A DNA stretch of 33,352 nt, taken from positions 1 to 33,352 of the forward strand of contig NZ_JALPTB010000069.1 in assembly GCF_023218075.1 (NCBI RefSeq). Reading direction: 5' to 3'. Of the stretch, positions 1 through 9,247 are shown piece by piece. This stretch comes from Rhodococcus sp. HM1 (lineage in GTDB: Bacteria > Actinomycetota > Actinomycetes > Mycobacteriales > Mycobacteriaceae). The first letter of the stretch is position 1. Every line of letters starts with the position of its first letter. The translations under genes were made by a program, and so were the position numbers. A model generated the notes under the pieces. It did no database searches. It was not told where the DNA came from and was given only the letters and a program-made list of their open reading frames with translations.

Positions 1-337
1 GGAGAAGGACGAGGCGCAGATGGCGCACGAGCAGGCGCTCGTCGACGCCGGGCATCATGCCGGTGGTGTCGACGACGTCGAGGGCATCGTGCCGCAGATG
101 CAGGCCACGCCGGGCATGCCCGAACGCAAGGCCGTGGCGCGCCGTCACGAGCGGGTGCGGCAGATCCTGCACACCCTCCCGGAGAGCGCTCAGGCCGCCA
201 TCCTCGAGAGCTACGACCAGGAAGAAGCCGCGCACGTCGCGGCAGCGGTACCCGCAGGCTACGACGGCCGTGACGACGACACGCAGGTGATCCCCGTCTA
301 TCGCGAGGAATTCGATCAGCAGTACGGCCAGAAGTAG
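1..337 (+). CDS. mceG: MceG/Mkl-type ABC transporter ATPase, C-terminal end (5' partial)
   Basis: The reading frame is open from the window edge (first full codon at 2) to TAG at 335-337, so only about the last 111 residues are present. The Walker and signature motifs lie upstream, outside the window. What remains is a charged tail containing RHERVRQILHTLPESAQAAI, which fits the C-terminal extension of Mce ATPases (Mkl, MceG). That extension is not part of the ABC core. The yrbE permease starts 8 nt after the stop, behind a GGAG ribosome-binding site, so the two are probably cotranscribed. Inferred role: energising the Mce lipid importer encoded downstream, by ATP hydrolysis on the cytoplasmic face. 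An ATG at 20 is internal and is not the start. The assignment rests on tail similarity and context. Confidence 0.75.
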   Translation, partial: EKDEAQMAHEQALVDAGHHAGGVDDVEGIVPQMQATPGMPERKAVARRHERVRQILHTLPESAQAAILESYDQEEAAHVAAAVPAGYDGRDDDTQVIPVYREEFDQQYGQK

Positions 338-345
338 GAGACCAG

Positions 346-1140
346 ATGGGGGTCGGCAGTAGTTCGCTGGTGCGTCCGGTACACGGTGCACTCACTCAAG
401 CCGGGAACATCGTCGAACTGTTCGTCGACGTCGTGCGGAACACCTTCCGTCGCCCGTTCCAGTTCCGGGAGTTCATCGAGCAGGCGTGGTTCATCGCGAG
501 CGTCACGATCCTGCCGACCGCCCTGGTCGCCATTCCGTTCGGGGCCGTCGTGTCCCTTCAGACCGGCTCGCTCATCAAGCAGCTCGGTGCCGAATCGTTC
601 ACCGGTGCCGCCAGCGTGCTCGCGGTGATCCAGCAGGGCAGTCCGATCGTGACCGCCCTGCTGATCGCCGGCGCGGCCGGATCCGCCGTCACCGCCGACC
701 TCGGGTCGCGCACGATCCGCGAGGAGATCGACGCCATGAGGGTGCTGGGCATCGATCCGGTCCAGCGGCTCGTCGTCCCGCGTGTCCTGGCGATGATCCT
801 GGTGGCGCTGCTGCTCAACGGACTCGTCTCGGTCGTCGGCATCGCCGGCGGCTACTTCTTCAACGTCATCCTGCAGGGCGGCACCCCGGGTGCGTATCTG
901 GCGTCGTTCTCGGCGCTCGCCCAGTTGCCCGACCTGTACGTCGCCGAACTCAAGGCGGCCGTCTTCGGTCTCATCGCCGGAGTCGTCGCCGCCTACAAGG
1001 GCCTGAATCCCGGGGCCGGCCCGAAGGGCGTCGGTGAAGCCGTGAACCAGACCGTCGTCATCACGTTCCTGCTGCTGTTCTTCGCGAACCTGATCCTGAC
1101 GATGGTGTACCTGCAGATCGTGCCTGCGAAGGGATCCTGA
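346..1140 (+). CDS. yrbEA: YrbE/MlaE-family permease, first subunit (YrbE-A)
   Basis: A 264-residue integral membrane protein of the MlaE/YrbE permease family. In Mce systems two YrbE proteins form the inner-membrane channel that links the ATPase to the Mce protein assembly and moves lipid substrates. The family hallmark, a cytoplasmic loop with EEIDAM at residues 126-131 followed by GIDPVQRLVVPR, is intact; this loop is thought to contact the ATPase. Several hydrophobic segments fill residues 45-255. The ATG at 346 has GGAG at 337-340 (spacing 5). The second permease begins 4 nt after the stop. Length is normal for the family. Confidence 0.93.
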   Translation: MGVGSSSLVRPVHGALTQAGNIVELFVDVVRNTFRRPFQFREFIEQAWFIASVTILPTALVAIPFGAVVSLQTGSLIKQLGAESFTGAASVLAVIQQGSPIVTALLIAGAAGSAVTADLGSRTIREEIDAMRVLGIDPVQRLVVPRVLAMILVALLLNGLVSVVGIAGGYFFNVILQGGTPGAYLASFSALAQLPDLYVAELKAAVFGLIAGVVAAYKGLNPGAGPKGVGEAVNQTVVITFLLLFFANLILTMVYLQIVPAKGS

Positions 1141-1144
1141 AGCG

Positions 1145-2005
1145 ATGACGATTGCAAAGGGCCGCGGAGATCTCTTCCTGCTCCGGGGCAGGAGGGTGCT
1201 GCGCGCACCGTTGAACGTCCTGGATCGCGCAGGCGACCAGATGTCGTTCTATGCGCGGGCGGTCGCGTGGACTCCGAAGACGATCACGCACTACCGCAAG
1301 GAGGTGCTGCGGCTGCTTGCCGAGGTCACCTTCGGCAGCGGTGCGCTCGCCGTCATCGGCGGCACCATCGGCGTCATCGCGATGATGTCCGGCTTCACCG
1401 GCGTCGTCGTCGGCCTGCAGGGTTACGCCGCGCTCGAACAGCTCGGATCGTCGGTGCTGACCGGCTTCCTGTCGGCCTACGTCAACACCCGTGAGCTCGC
1501 GCCGGTCGTGGCCGCGCTCGCGTTGTCCGCGACCGTCGGGTGCGGCTTCACCGCGCAGCTGGGCGCCATGCGCATCAGCGAGGAGATCGATGCGCTCGAG
1601 GTGATGGCGGTGCCGTCGGTGCCGTTCCTGGTCACCTCCCGCATGATCGCCGGATTCGTCGCCGTCATCCCGCTGTACATCATCGGCCTGCTCGCCGCGT
1701 ATCTCGCGACACGCGTGATCAGCACGTTGTTCAACGGTCAGTCGTCCGGCTCGTACGACCACTACTTCTATCTGTTCCTGCCACCGGAGGACGTGCTCTA
1801 TTCGTTCGCGAAGGTGCTGATCTTCGCGTTCGTGCTGATCCTCATCCACTGCTACTACGGCTTCCACGCCAGCGGTGGCCCAGCGGGTGTGGGTGTCGCG
1901 GTCGGCCGGGCGGTCCGCACCGCCATCGTCACCATCGCCGTTCTCGACTTCTTCCTCAGCCTCGCGATCTGGGGCACGACGACGACGGTGAGGGTCGCCG
2001 GATGA
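1145..2005 (+). CDS. yrbEB: YrbE/MlaE-family permease, second subunit (YrbE-B)
   Basis: A 286-residue second permease of the Mce importer. It carries the same cytoplasmic signature, EEIDAL at residues 146-151, within a multi-pass hydrophobic protein, and has a longer basic N-terminus than YrbE-A, as is usual for the B subunit. It presumably pairs with YrbE-A to form the transmembrane domain of the ABC importer. The ATG lies 4 nt after the yrbE-A stop. Its own stop overlaps the mceA start as ATGA (2002-2005), which indicates translational coupling and equal stoichiometry. Confidence 0.93.
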   Translation: MTIAKGRGDLFLLRGRRVLRAPLNVLDRAGDQMSFYARAVAWTPKTITHYRKEVLRLLAEVTFGSGALAVIGGTIGVIAMMSGFTGVVVGLQGYAALEQLGSSVLTGFLSAYVNTRELAPVVAALALSATVGCGFTAQLGAMRISEEIDALEVMAVPSVPFLVTSRMIAGFVAVIPLYIIGLLAAYLATRVISTLFNGQSSGSYDHYFYLFLPPEDVLYSFAKVLIFAFVLILIHCYYGFHASGGPAGVGVAVGRAVRTAIVTIAVLDFFLSLAIWGTTTTVRVAG

Positions 2006-3357
2006 TCGAGACACCCTCGACGCTCCGCCGCCGCGTGCTGGGACTGGTGTTCTTCCTGGTCCTGGCGTTGTTCCTGGCCGGCACCATCGCGATGTACAAC
2101 AAGGCCTTCAAGAAGGTCGTCGAGGTCGACCTGCTGACCGACAGCGTGGGCAACGCGCTGCCGCACAATGCCGACGTCAAGGTCCGCGGCATGATCGTCG
2201 GCGAGGTGCGGTCGACGTCGGTCGAGGACGGTCAGGTCACCGCGCACCTGGCGATCGACCCGGACAAGGCGGAACTGATTCCGGCCAATTCGACGGCCCA
2301 GCTGTTGCCGAAGACGCTGTTCGGTGAGCGTTACGTCGCCCTGCTGCTGCCCGAGGACCCGGCCCGTCCGCTCGCCGCCGGCGACGTCCTGGTGCAGGAC
2401 AAGAGCGCGCGGACCGTCGAACTCGGTGAAGTTCTCGACGGGGTCCTCCCGCTCCTGCAGGCCATCCCGCCGGAGGACCTGGCGAGCACGCTCGGTGCGC
2501 TCGCGCAGGGCCTCAGCGGTCGCGGCGAGACCCTGGGACGCACGGTCGAGCATCTCGAGCAGATCTTCCGCGAGGTCGGAGTCGAACTGCCGGCCCTGCA
2601 GGAGGACCTGCGCGGACTCGCGGACTTCTCGCAGACCTACGCGGAGGCGGCACCGGACCTGGTGAACGCGTTCAACAACCTGCGCACCACCGGAAACACC
2701 GTGGTCGAGCAGGAGAACCAGATCGCGACCCTGCTGGTCTCCGCGACCGGTGCATCGTCCGACACCGCCGGACTGCTGGAGACCAACGCGGCGTCGATCA
2801 TCAGCATTTCCGCGGACTCGAAGGAGGCGTTGCAGCTGCTGGCCCGGTACTCGCCGTCGTTCCCGTGCATGCTGAAGGGTTTCGCCGATGCCGCCCCGGC
2901 CGCCGCGGGTGTGCTCGCGGTGGACGATCCCTTCCCCGGTGTGCGCGCAAGCGTCCAGTTCACGAATCCGAAGGGCCGCTACCTGCCGAACCAGGACGAA
3001 CCGCGGCTGCTCGACGACCGGGGACCGGCCTGCTACGACAACGTCACCGCGCCCGGCCGGAAGTTCCCGCAGTACCCGGGCGGCTCGATCAACGACGGCT
3101 CCTACCAGGTGCCGTCCCGCAACCCCGGGCCCGAGACGATCCCGTTCTTCCCGGCCCCCGAGGGTTCCGGGGTTCCGGACGACGTCGGCGTGATCATCGG
3201 CACCGTTCCGGTGTCCTACACGGGCTCGGCGGCCGAACAGGAAACGCTCGACGTGATCTACGGGGCCGCGACCGGTCTCGAACCCGGTGACGTGCCGCGG
3301 TGGACCACCCGGCTCGGCGCGCCGGCGATGCGGGGAACGGAGGTGAGCTTCGAATGA
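2002..3357 (+). CDS. mceA: Mce family protein MceA
   Basis: A 451-residue Mce protein. It has a short basic start, one N-terminal membrane segment (about residues 13-29) and an MCE/MlaD domain at roughly residues 37-115. A long helical region follows, then a C-terminal part with a Cys pair (SFPCMLKG and GPACYDN) and Pro/Gly-rich sequence. Known role of the family: six different Mce proteins form a periplasm-spanning tube that carries lipids such as fatty acids or sterols to the YrbE permeases. The start chosen is the ATG at 2002, which overlaps the previous stop as ATGA. The frame stays open far upstream, but that part is antisense-like shadow over yrbE-B. The substrate cannot be read from the sequence. 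Confidence 0.93.
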   Translation: MIETPSTLRRRVLGLVFFLVLALFLAGTIAMYNKAFKKVVEVDLLTDSVGNALPHNADVKVRGMIVGEVRSTSVEDGQVTAHLAIDPDKAELIPANSTAQLLPKTLFGERYVALLLPEDPARPLAAGDVLVQDKSARTVELGEVLDGVLPLLQAIPPEDLASTLGALAQGLSGRGETLGRTVEHLEQIFREVGVELPALQEDLRGLADFSQTYAEAAPDLVNAFNNLRTTGNTVVEQENQIATLLVSATGASSDTAGLLETNAASIISISADSKEALQLLARYSPSFPCMLKGFADAAPAAAGVLAVDDPFPGVRASVQFTNPKGRYLPNQDEPRLLDDRGPACYDNVTAPGRKFPQYPGGSINDGSYQVPSRNPGPETIPFFPAPEGSGVPDDVGVIIGTVPVSYTGSAAEQETLDVIYGAATGLEPGDVPRWTTRLGAPAMRGTEVSFE

Positions 3358-4433
3358 GGGGACTGGCAGCACCTCTGATCAAACTGATCGTCTTCGCGGT
3401 CGTCACGGTCGTCGCGACGGGCATCCTCGCCGCGACCATCGCCAGCCTCGGCGGCGGTGGCGGCGAGAAGTACCACGCGATCTTCTCCGACGTCACCTCG
3501 CTCAACAAAGGTGACGAGATCCGCATCGCGGGCGTCCGGGTCGGGCAGGTGGAGGACATCTCGATCGTCGACGAGCGCAACGCCGAAGTGACGTTCACCG
3601 TCGAGGACCGCGACTACCTGCCCGCATCCACCACCGCGACGATCCGGTACCGCAACCTCGTCGGCCAGCGGTACATCGCGCTCGGGCAGGGCGAGGGCGC
3701 ACAGGGACAGAAGCTGAATCCGGGCGAGACGATCCCGCTCGAGCGGACCAAGCCCGCGGTGAACCTCACCACGCTGTTCAACGGTTTCCGGCCCCTGTTC
3801 CAGACCCTGTCGGCGGAGGACGTCAACAAGCTGTCGTACCAGATCGTCCAGGTGTTCCAGGGCGAATCGGGAACCGTCGACGACCTGGTGCGCAGCACCG
3901 CGTCGCTGACCAACACGATCGCCGACAAGGACGCGGTCATCGGCGCGGTCATCGACAACCTCAACACGGTGCTGACCACCGTCAACGAGCGGGACGACGA
4001 GCTCGATGCGCTGCTCGTGAACACCCAGGCGCTGGTCAGCGGCCTGGCCGCGGATCGTGAGACGGTCGGATCCGCGGTGCAGTCCCTCGCCGGTCTGACG
4101 GACGCGGTCGCCGACGTGCTCGAACCGACCCGTCCGGCGATCACACAGTCGATCACCGCGGTGAACCAGCTCGCCGGCACCCTGAACGCCAACAGCGGCG
4201 CCGTCGACCAGGTTCTGGAGACGCTGCCCGTCAAGCTCGAGAAGCTCGGCCGGGTCGCGAGTTACGGCTCGTGGTTCCAGTTCTATCTGTGCGGCATCGA
4301 CATCATCGCCGGTCCGGGCTCGGTCCCGTATCTGAATCTGCCCACCGGGCTGCCCACGGTGAACCAGCCGATCTACACCAATGCCGCGAAACGGTGCACG
4401 CAGGACGGAATGCAGGAGTTGCAGGGACGATGA
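3354..4433 (+). CDS. mceB: Mce family protein MceB
   Basis: A 359-residue Mce protein with an N-terminal hydrophobic anchor (about residues 8-26), a Gly-rich linker (GGGGG) and the MCE domain, with KGDEIRIAGVRVGQVEDI at its core. A coiled-coil-rich stretch follows, and the C-terminal region has conserved-looking cysteines (FYLCGID, AAKRCTQDG). The start is the ATG at 3354, overlapping the mceA stop as ATGA (3354-3357). It is the second of the six tube-forming subunits and should act in the cell envelope, anchored in the inner membrane. Length and layout are typical. Confidence 0.92.
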   Translation: MRGLAAPLIKLIVFAVVTVVATGILAATIASLGGGGGEKYHAIFSDVTSLNKGDEIRIAGVRVGQVEDISIVDERNAEVTFTVEDRDYLPASTTATIRYRNLVGQRYIALGQGEGAQGQKLNPGETIPLERTKPAVNLTTLFNGFRPLFQTLSAEDVNKLSYQIVQVFQGESGTVDDLVRSTASLTNTIADKDAVIGAVIDNLNTVLTTVNERDDELDALLVNTQALVSGLAADRETVGSAVQSLAGLTDAVADVLEPTRPAITQSITAVNQLAGTLNANSGAVDQVLETLPVKLEKLGRVASYGSWFQFYLCGIDIIAGPGSVPYLNLPTGLPTVNQPIYTNAAKRCTQDGMQELQGR

Positions 4434-5428
4434 GTAGACGTCGCAGTCCGGCAGCGGCCGGTGCCCTGGGCATTCTGGTGGTCCTGCTGGCCACGCTGTC
4501 CGCGTTCTTCCTGGACTCGCTGCCGATCATCGGCGCCGGCGCCACCTACAAGGCCGAGTTCAGTGAAGCGGCAGGCCTCAAGCCCACCAACGAGGTGCGC
4601 ATCGCCGGCGTCAAGGTCGGCCAGGTCACCGCGGTCGAGCTCGAGGGCGACCGCGTCGTCGTCGAGTTCAACGTCAAGGACGCGTGGATCGGCGACGACA
4701 CGTCGGCCTCGATCCAGATCAAGACGATCCTCGGCCAGAAGTACCTCGCGCTCGATCCGCGCGGAACCGAGGTGCTGAATCCGTCGGACGTGATTCCGCT
4801 CGAGCGCACGGTGGCGCCGTACGACGTGATCGAGGCGTTCTCGTCCGCAGCGACCACCCTCGGTGACATCGACTCCGAACAGCTCGCCGCCGGATTCGCT
4901 GCCCTGTCCGATGCGTTCTCCGAGACACCCGACGACGTGCGGGCCGCGCTCGACGGGGTGAGCCGGATCTCGGAGACGATCGCGAGCCGCGACCAGGAGC
5001 TGAAGAAGCTGCTCGACGCGACCGCGCAGACCTCGCAGATCCTCGCCGACCGCAATGTCGAGTTCAACCGGCTCATCAGCGACGGTGCGCTGCTGGTCGC
5101 GGAGCTCAACAACCGCCGGGAGGCGATTTCGCAGCTGCTCGACGGCACGCAGCGGATGTCGACCGAGCTGAGCGGTCTCGTCCAGGAGAACGAGGAGCAG
5201 TTCGGTCCCGCACTCGAACAGCTCCGCGGTGTCGTGCAGATCCTGCAGGACAACAACGACAATCTCGATCGTGCCTTCGAGCTGTACGAACCCTTCGTGC
5301 GCCTGTACACGAACGTCGTCGGCAACGGCCGCTGGTTCGACCAGGTCGTCGTGAACCTCACCCCGCCGGGGCTGCCGGACATTCCGGGCTACCGGGAGCC
5401 GGGCCGCACGCTGGAAGGGGGTAACTGA
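4430..5428 (+). CDS. mceC: Mce family protein MceC
   Basis: A 332-residue Mce protein with one N-terminal membrane anchor after a short Arg-rich start (MSRRRSP). The MCE domain contains NEVRIAGVKVGQVTAVELEG, and a long helical region runs to near the C-terminus. It is somewhat short for MceC proteins, because the Pro-rich C-terminal extension seen in many homologues is missing here. The start is the ATG at 4430, overlapping the mceB stop as ATGA. The stop at 5428 shares its last base with the mceD start (TGATG). It is the third subunit of the importer tube. Confidence 0.92.
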   Translation: MSRRRSPAAAGALGILVVLLATLSAFFLDSLPIIGAGATYKAEFSEAAGLKPTNEVRIAGVKVGQVTAVELEGDRVVVEFNVKDAWIGDDTSASIQIKTILGQKYLALDPRGTEVLNPSDVIPLERTVAPYDVIEAFSSAATTLGDIDSEQLAAGFAALSDAFSETPDDVRAALDGVSRISETIASRDQELKKLLDATAQTSQILADRNVEFNRLISDGALLVAELNNRREAISQLLDGTQRMSTELSGLVQENEEQFGPALEQLRGVVQILQDNNDNLDRAFELYEPFVRLYTNVVGNGRWFDQVVVNLTPPGLPDIPGYREPGRTLEGGN

Positions 5429-6690
5429 TGGCGCACGCCGAGAACGGGGACGACTCCACGCGCGGGAACGGACGCACGGCAGTGCTCGTCGCGCTCGCCG
5501 CGGCACTGGTGGCAGCGCTCGTCGCCGGCGGCTGGTACGCCTACCAACGTGTCGGCACGACCGAGATCACCGCGTACTTCGACAAGGCCGTAGGCATCTA
5601 CGAAGGCTCCGACGTCCGGGTGCTGGGTGTCGAGGTCGGCAAGGTCCTGTCGGTCGAGCCGCAGGGCGATCTCGTGCAGGTCCGTATGCGCGTGAACCGC
5701 GGGGTGGACATCCCGGCCGACGCGCGGGCCGCGCAGATCACGCCGTCGGTCGTCGCCGACCGGTACGTGCAGCTCGCTCCCGCCTATACGGGCGGCGAGA
5801 CGATGCAGAGCGGCGCGGTGATCCCGCGTGAACGCACGGCCACGCCCGTCGAGGTCGACGAGCTCTACGCCACCATCGACGAGCTGTCGCGCGCGCTGGG
5901 ACCGGAGGGCGCGAACAAGGAAGGCGCGCTGTCGCAGTTCGTCGAGGTCGGCGCGGAGAACCTCGCCGGCAACGGGGAAGCGCTCGGCCGCAGTATCGAT
6001 CAGCTGTCCGCGGCGACCCGCACCCTGAACTCCTCGCGTGACGACCTGTTCGGCACCGTCGAGAACCTGCAGGTGTTCGTGAGCGCTCTCGCCGCGAACG
6101 ACGAGCAGGTACGGGTCTTCAACAGCCAGCTCGCCGAGCTGTCCGGATTCCTCGCGGGGGAGCGGGAGGATCTCGGTCAGGCCCTGAACCAGCTGTCGGT
6201 GACGCTGGGCGACGTCGCGACGTTCGTGCAGGACAACCAGGCGATCCTGAAGGACAACGTCGACGCGCTCGTGCCGATCACGCAGACGCTCGCGGATCGC
6301 CGGGATTCGCTGGTCAACTCGCTGACCCTGCTGCCGCTGGCGGTGAGCAACCTCGTCAACTCGTACGACGCGGAGGCCGGGGCATTGTCGTCGCGACTCG
6401 TGCTTACCGACCTCCAGGATCCGAACGCCGCCGTGTGCAAGCTGATCGACCTCGGAAAGCTGGTGCCGGGCGACGAACGCTTCGAACGGCTCGGACGACA
6501 GATGCAGCCGCTCATCGACCGATGCGGCGACATCATGGCGCAGGTGACCGCGGACCAGAGGTCGCCGGATCTGATCCTGCCGTTCGGCATCCTGAGCGGC
6601 GAGAACATCCAGCGGCAGGTGGTTCCGGGCACGGTGCCCGGCGTCGAATCGCCGCGACTGCAGCTCGGCGGAGAGGGGGGTGATCGGTGA
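5428..6690 (+). CDS. mceD: Mce family protein MceD
   Basis: A 420-residue Mce protein. A polar N-terminus of about 16 residues precedes an Ala/Val-rich membrane anchor (about residues 18-38). The MCE domain contains SDVRVLGVEVGKVLSVEPQG, followed by a long helical part and a C-terminal region with two cysteines (AAVCKLID, IDRCGDI). The ATG shares one base with the mceC stop, and GGAAGGGGG just upstream (about 5414-5422) serves as ribosome-binding site. It is the fourth subunit of the lipid-import assembly. Nothing looks truncated. Confidence 0.92.
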   Translation: MAHAENGDDSTRGNGRTAVLVALAAALVAALVAGGWYAYQRVGTTEITAYFDKAVGIYEGSDVRVLGVEVGKVLSVEPQGDLVQVRMRVNRGVDIPADARAAQITPSVVADRYVQLAPAYTGGETMQSGAVIPRERTATPVEVDELYATIDELSRALGPEGANKEGALSQFVEVGAENLAGNGEALGRSIDQLSAATRTLNSSRDDLFGTVENLQVFVSALAANDEQVRVFNSQLAELSGFLAGEREDLGQALNQLSVTLGDVATFVQDNQAILKDNVDALVPITQTLADRRDSLVNSLTLLPLAVSNLVNSYDAEAGALSSRLVLTDLQDPNAAVCKLIDLGKLVPGDERFERLGRQMQPLIDRCGDIMAQVTADQRSPDLILPFGILSGENIQRQVVPGTVPGVESPRLQLGGEGGDR

Positions 6691-7985
6691 GGCACTCGAA
6701 ATCGGGGATCCCCTCGGTGGGGTCGGGACGTGCGGTCGCCCTCGCCGCGGGGCTGTGTGTCGTGGCGGTGACGGTGTCGGGCTGCGGCGGGGTTTCCGAT
6801 ATTCCGCTGCCCGGTGGCCCGGACGTCGGAAGTGACCCGATGCACCTGACCATCGCGTTCGAGGACGTGCTGGACCTCGTGCCGCAGTCCGCGGTGAAGG
6901 TGGACGGTGTGCCGGTCGGTCGCGTCGAATCGATCTCCGTCGCCCCGGACGGCTGGACGGCGGATGTGGACGTCGTGGTGCAGTCCTCGGTGGATCTGCC
7001 GGCGAATGCGCTCGCGGAGGTCGAGCAGACCAGCATCCTCGGCGAGAAGTTCGTCCAGCTGAGCTCGCCCCCGACGGACCCGTCGACGCAGAGGCTGGCC
7101 GACGGCGATTCGATCCCCGTCGAGCGGACCCGCGCCGCGACCGAGATCGAACCGGTGCTGGGCGCGCTGTCGCTGCTGCTCAACGGCGGCGGTGTGGGAC
7201 AGCTCGCGCCGGTGGTCAAGGAACTGTCGACTGCGTTCGACGGGCGCGAGGGAACCACGCGCAGTCTGCTCGAACAGGCGGATCTGCTGATCGCCGGACT
7301 CGAACAGCAGAAGAACGACATCACGCGTGCGCTGGACGGGCTGGACACGCTGAGCACGAACGTGGCCGCGCAGACCGACCGGATCGCCGGGATTCTCGAC
7401 GAGCTTCCGGTCGCGACGGAGGTCCTCGAGCAGCAACGCCCGCAGCTCGTCGAACTGCTCACGCAGCTCGATCGGCTCGGCACGGTCGGAACCGATGTGC
7501 TCGAACAGTCGAAGGACGATCTGATCGCCGACCTGCTGGCGCTGCGCCCGACTCTGCAGCAACTCGCGATCTCCGGAGACGACCTGGTCGAGGCGTTGCC
7601 GTTCATCCCGACCGTGCCGTTCCCGGACGGGGTGGAGAAGATCGCGCTCGGCAGTTCGGTGAACCTGTTCCTCATCGTCGATCTGCAGATCGGGGACGCG
7701 CTCGCGGCCCTCGGTGTCGGACAGGGCGAGCCGGTCTACCGGGAGCCCAAGTTCGGTAACCCCAAGCCGCTGGTCGATCCGTCCAACCCGTACGTCGACG
7801 GCAACGGTCCGCGGCCGGGATGGCCGACGGTGTCGCTCCTGCCGATCCTGCCGACGCCCACCTTGCCCGAGACGGTCGCGGTGCCGGGTCTCCCGGCGGG
7901 TGTCGCCGTCCCCGGGGACGCGGCCGCGCCGCCCAATCCCCTGGAGGGCCTGATGAACCAGCTCGGACTCGGGGGTGGCCGATGA
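6687..7985 (+). CDS. mceE: Mce family lipoprotein MceE (LprK type)
   Basis: A 432-residue Mce protein with a lipoprotein signal peptide: basic start, hydrophobic core at about residues 16-30, and lipobox VSGC with the lipidated Cys at residue 33. MceE is the lipoprotein subunit in known mce operons (LprK in M. tuberculosis mce1), so the position fits. The MCE domain follows (SAVKVDGVPVGRVESI), then a helical region and a Pro-rich C-terminus. The GTG start at 6687 overlaps the mceD stop as GTGA, with a GGAGAGGGGGG ribosome-binding stretch just upstream. Confidence 0.93.
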   Translation: MRHSKSGIPSVGSGRAVALAAGLCVVAVTVSGCGGVSDIPLPGGPDVGSDPMHLTIAFEDVLDLVPQSAVKVDGVPVGRVESISVAPDGWTADVDVVVQSSVDLPANALAEVEQTSILGEKFVQLSSPPTDPSTQRLADGDSIPVERTRAATEIEPVLGALSLLLNGGGVGQLAPVVKELSTAFDGREGTTRSLLEQADLLIAGLEQQKNDITRALDGLDTLSTNVAAQTDRIAGILDELPVATEVLEQQRPQLVELLTQLDRLGTVGTDVLEQSKDDLIADLLALRPTLQQLAISGDDLVEALPFIPTVPFPDGVEKIALGSSVNLFLIVDLQIGDALAALGVGQGEPVYREPKFGNPKPLVDPSNPYVDGNGPRPGWPTVSLLPILPTPTLPETVAVPGLPAGVAVPGDAAAPPNPLEGLMNQLGLGGGR

Positions 7986-9229
7986 GATCGCGCCTGGTCA
8001 AAGCGCAGCTCGCGGTGTTCGTGGTGATCGCGCTGCTCGGTGTGCTGTTCGTCGGCGCCCGGTACGTCCGTCTCGACAACCTGTTGGGCTTCGGGCAGTA
8101 CACGGTGAACGCGCAGTTCGCGACGTCCGGTGGTGTCTTCAAGAACGCGGAGGTCACCTACCGTGGTGTCCCGGTCGGGCGGGTCGGTGAACTGTCGCTC
8201 ACCGAGGACGGCCTCAACGTCGAGCTGAAACTCGACAACGGCGGCCCGGACATCCCGGCGTCGGCACGCGCGGTCGTGGCGAACCGCTCCGCGATCGGTG
8301 AGCAGTACGTCGACCTGCGGCCCGACACCGACGAAGGCCCGTTCCTGGTGGACGGGTCGGTCATCGAACAGGACCGGACCGCCGTTCCGATCCCGGTGGA
8401 GGACCTGCTGGTGAGCACGAACGACCTGGTGCGATCGGTCCCGGTGGACGACTTGCACACCCTCATCACGGAACTCGGCGACGCGTTCGACGGCCGCGGT
8501 GACGATCTGCAGGTGCTCGTCGACTCGCTGGCCGAGCTCAGCGCGGCCGGTGTGGACTACCTGCCGCAGACGGTCACTCTCGTCCGGGACAGCGAGACCG
8601 TGCTGAACACGCAGTCGGTGCAGTCGTCGGCGATTCAGCAGTTCAGTTCCGATCTGGACCTGGTCACGGCGCAATTGCGCGAAAGCGACCCGGACATCCG
8701 GCGTCTCATCGAGACGGGACAGGCCGCCAGCGAGCAGCTGACCCAGCTGGTCGCGGACAGCGGTCCGGGTCTGACGACCGATCTCACCAACCTGGCACTG
8801 CTCGGCGACAAGCTCGCGCCCCAGGCGATCGCGCTGCAGCCGCTCCTGGCGTTCCTGCCCGCGGTGGCCGGCAGCTCCTCGACGGTCGCACCGGGCGACG
8901 GCGCGGTCCGGCAGGGCATCGTCCTCGAGACGAACAACCCGCCGTCCTGCACGATCGGATACGAGGGCACCTACGAGATCCTCGACGAGATGCACCGGCA
9001 GAACCCGAACTTCGACGACACGCAGCAGGACTTCCCGTTCAACACGAACGCGTCGTGCGAAGTGCCGCAGGGCAGCGTCACCGGCGTGCGCAGCGCCAAC
9101 CGGATCGTGTTCGCCGATCCTCTGACCCTCCAGCCGTGGGACTTCATCCCGAAGAAGGACCCGGACAAGTTGAACCTGAACCCGATCGCGACGCAACTGG
9201 CACCGCTGCTCGGGGTCACCCCGAAGTGA
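7982..9229 (+). CDS. mceF: Mce family protein MceF
   Basis: A 415-residue Mce protein, the last of the six subunits. It has an N-terminal membrane anchor (about residues 9-26) and an MCE domain with KNAEVTYRGVPVGRVGEL. A helical section follows, and a C-terminal region with a Cys pair (PPSCTIGYEG, NASCEVPQG). The start is the ATG at 7982, overlapping the mceE stop as ATGA; the frame extends further upstream, but that overlap sits inside mceE. It ends 18 nt before the first Mce-associated gene. Length is normal if on the short side. Confidence 0.92.
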   Translation: MRSRLVKAQLAVFVVIALLGVLFVGARYVRLDNLLGFGQYTVNAQFATSGGVFKNAEVTYRGVPVGRVGELSLTEDGLNVELKLDNGGPDIPASARAVVANRSAIGEQYVDLRPDTDEGPFLVDGSVIEQDRTAVPIPVEDLLVSTNDLVRSVPVDDLHTLITELGDAFDGRGDDLQVLVDSLAELSAAGVDYLPQTVTLVRDSETVLNTQSVQSSAIQQFSSDLDLVTAQLRESDPDIRRLIETGQAASEQLTQLVADSGPGLTTDLTNLALLGDKLAPQAIALQPLLAFLPAVAGSSSTVAPGDGAVRQGIVLETNNPPSCTIGYEGTYEILDEMHRQNPNFDDTQQDFPFNTNASCEVPQGSVTGVRSANRIVFADPLTLQPWDFIPKKDPDKLNLNPIATQLAPLLGVTPK

Positions 9230-9247
9230 AGTGAGTAGGTTGTTGGA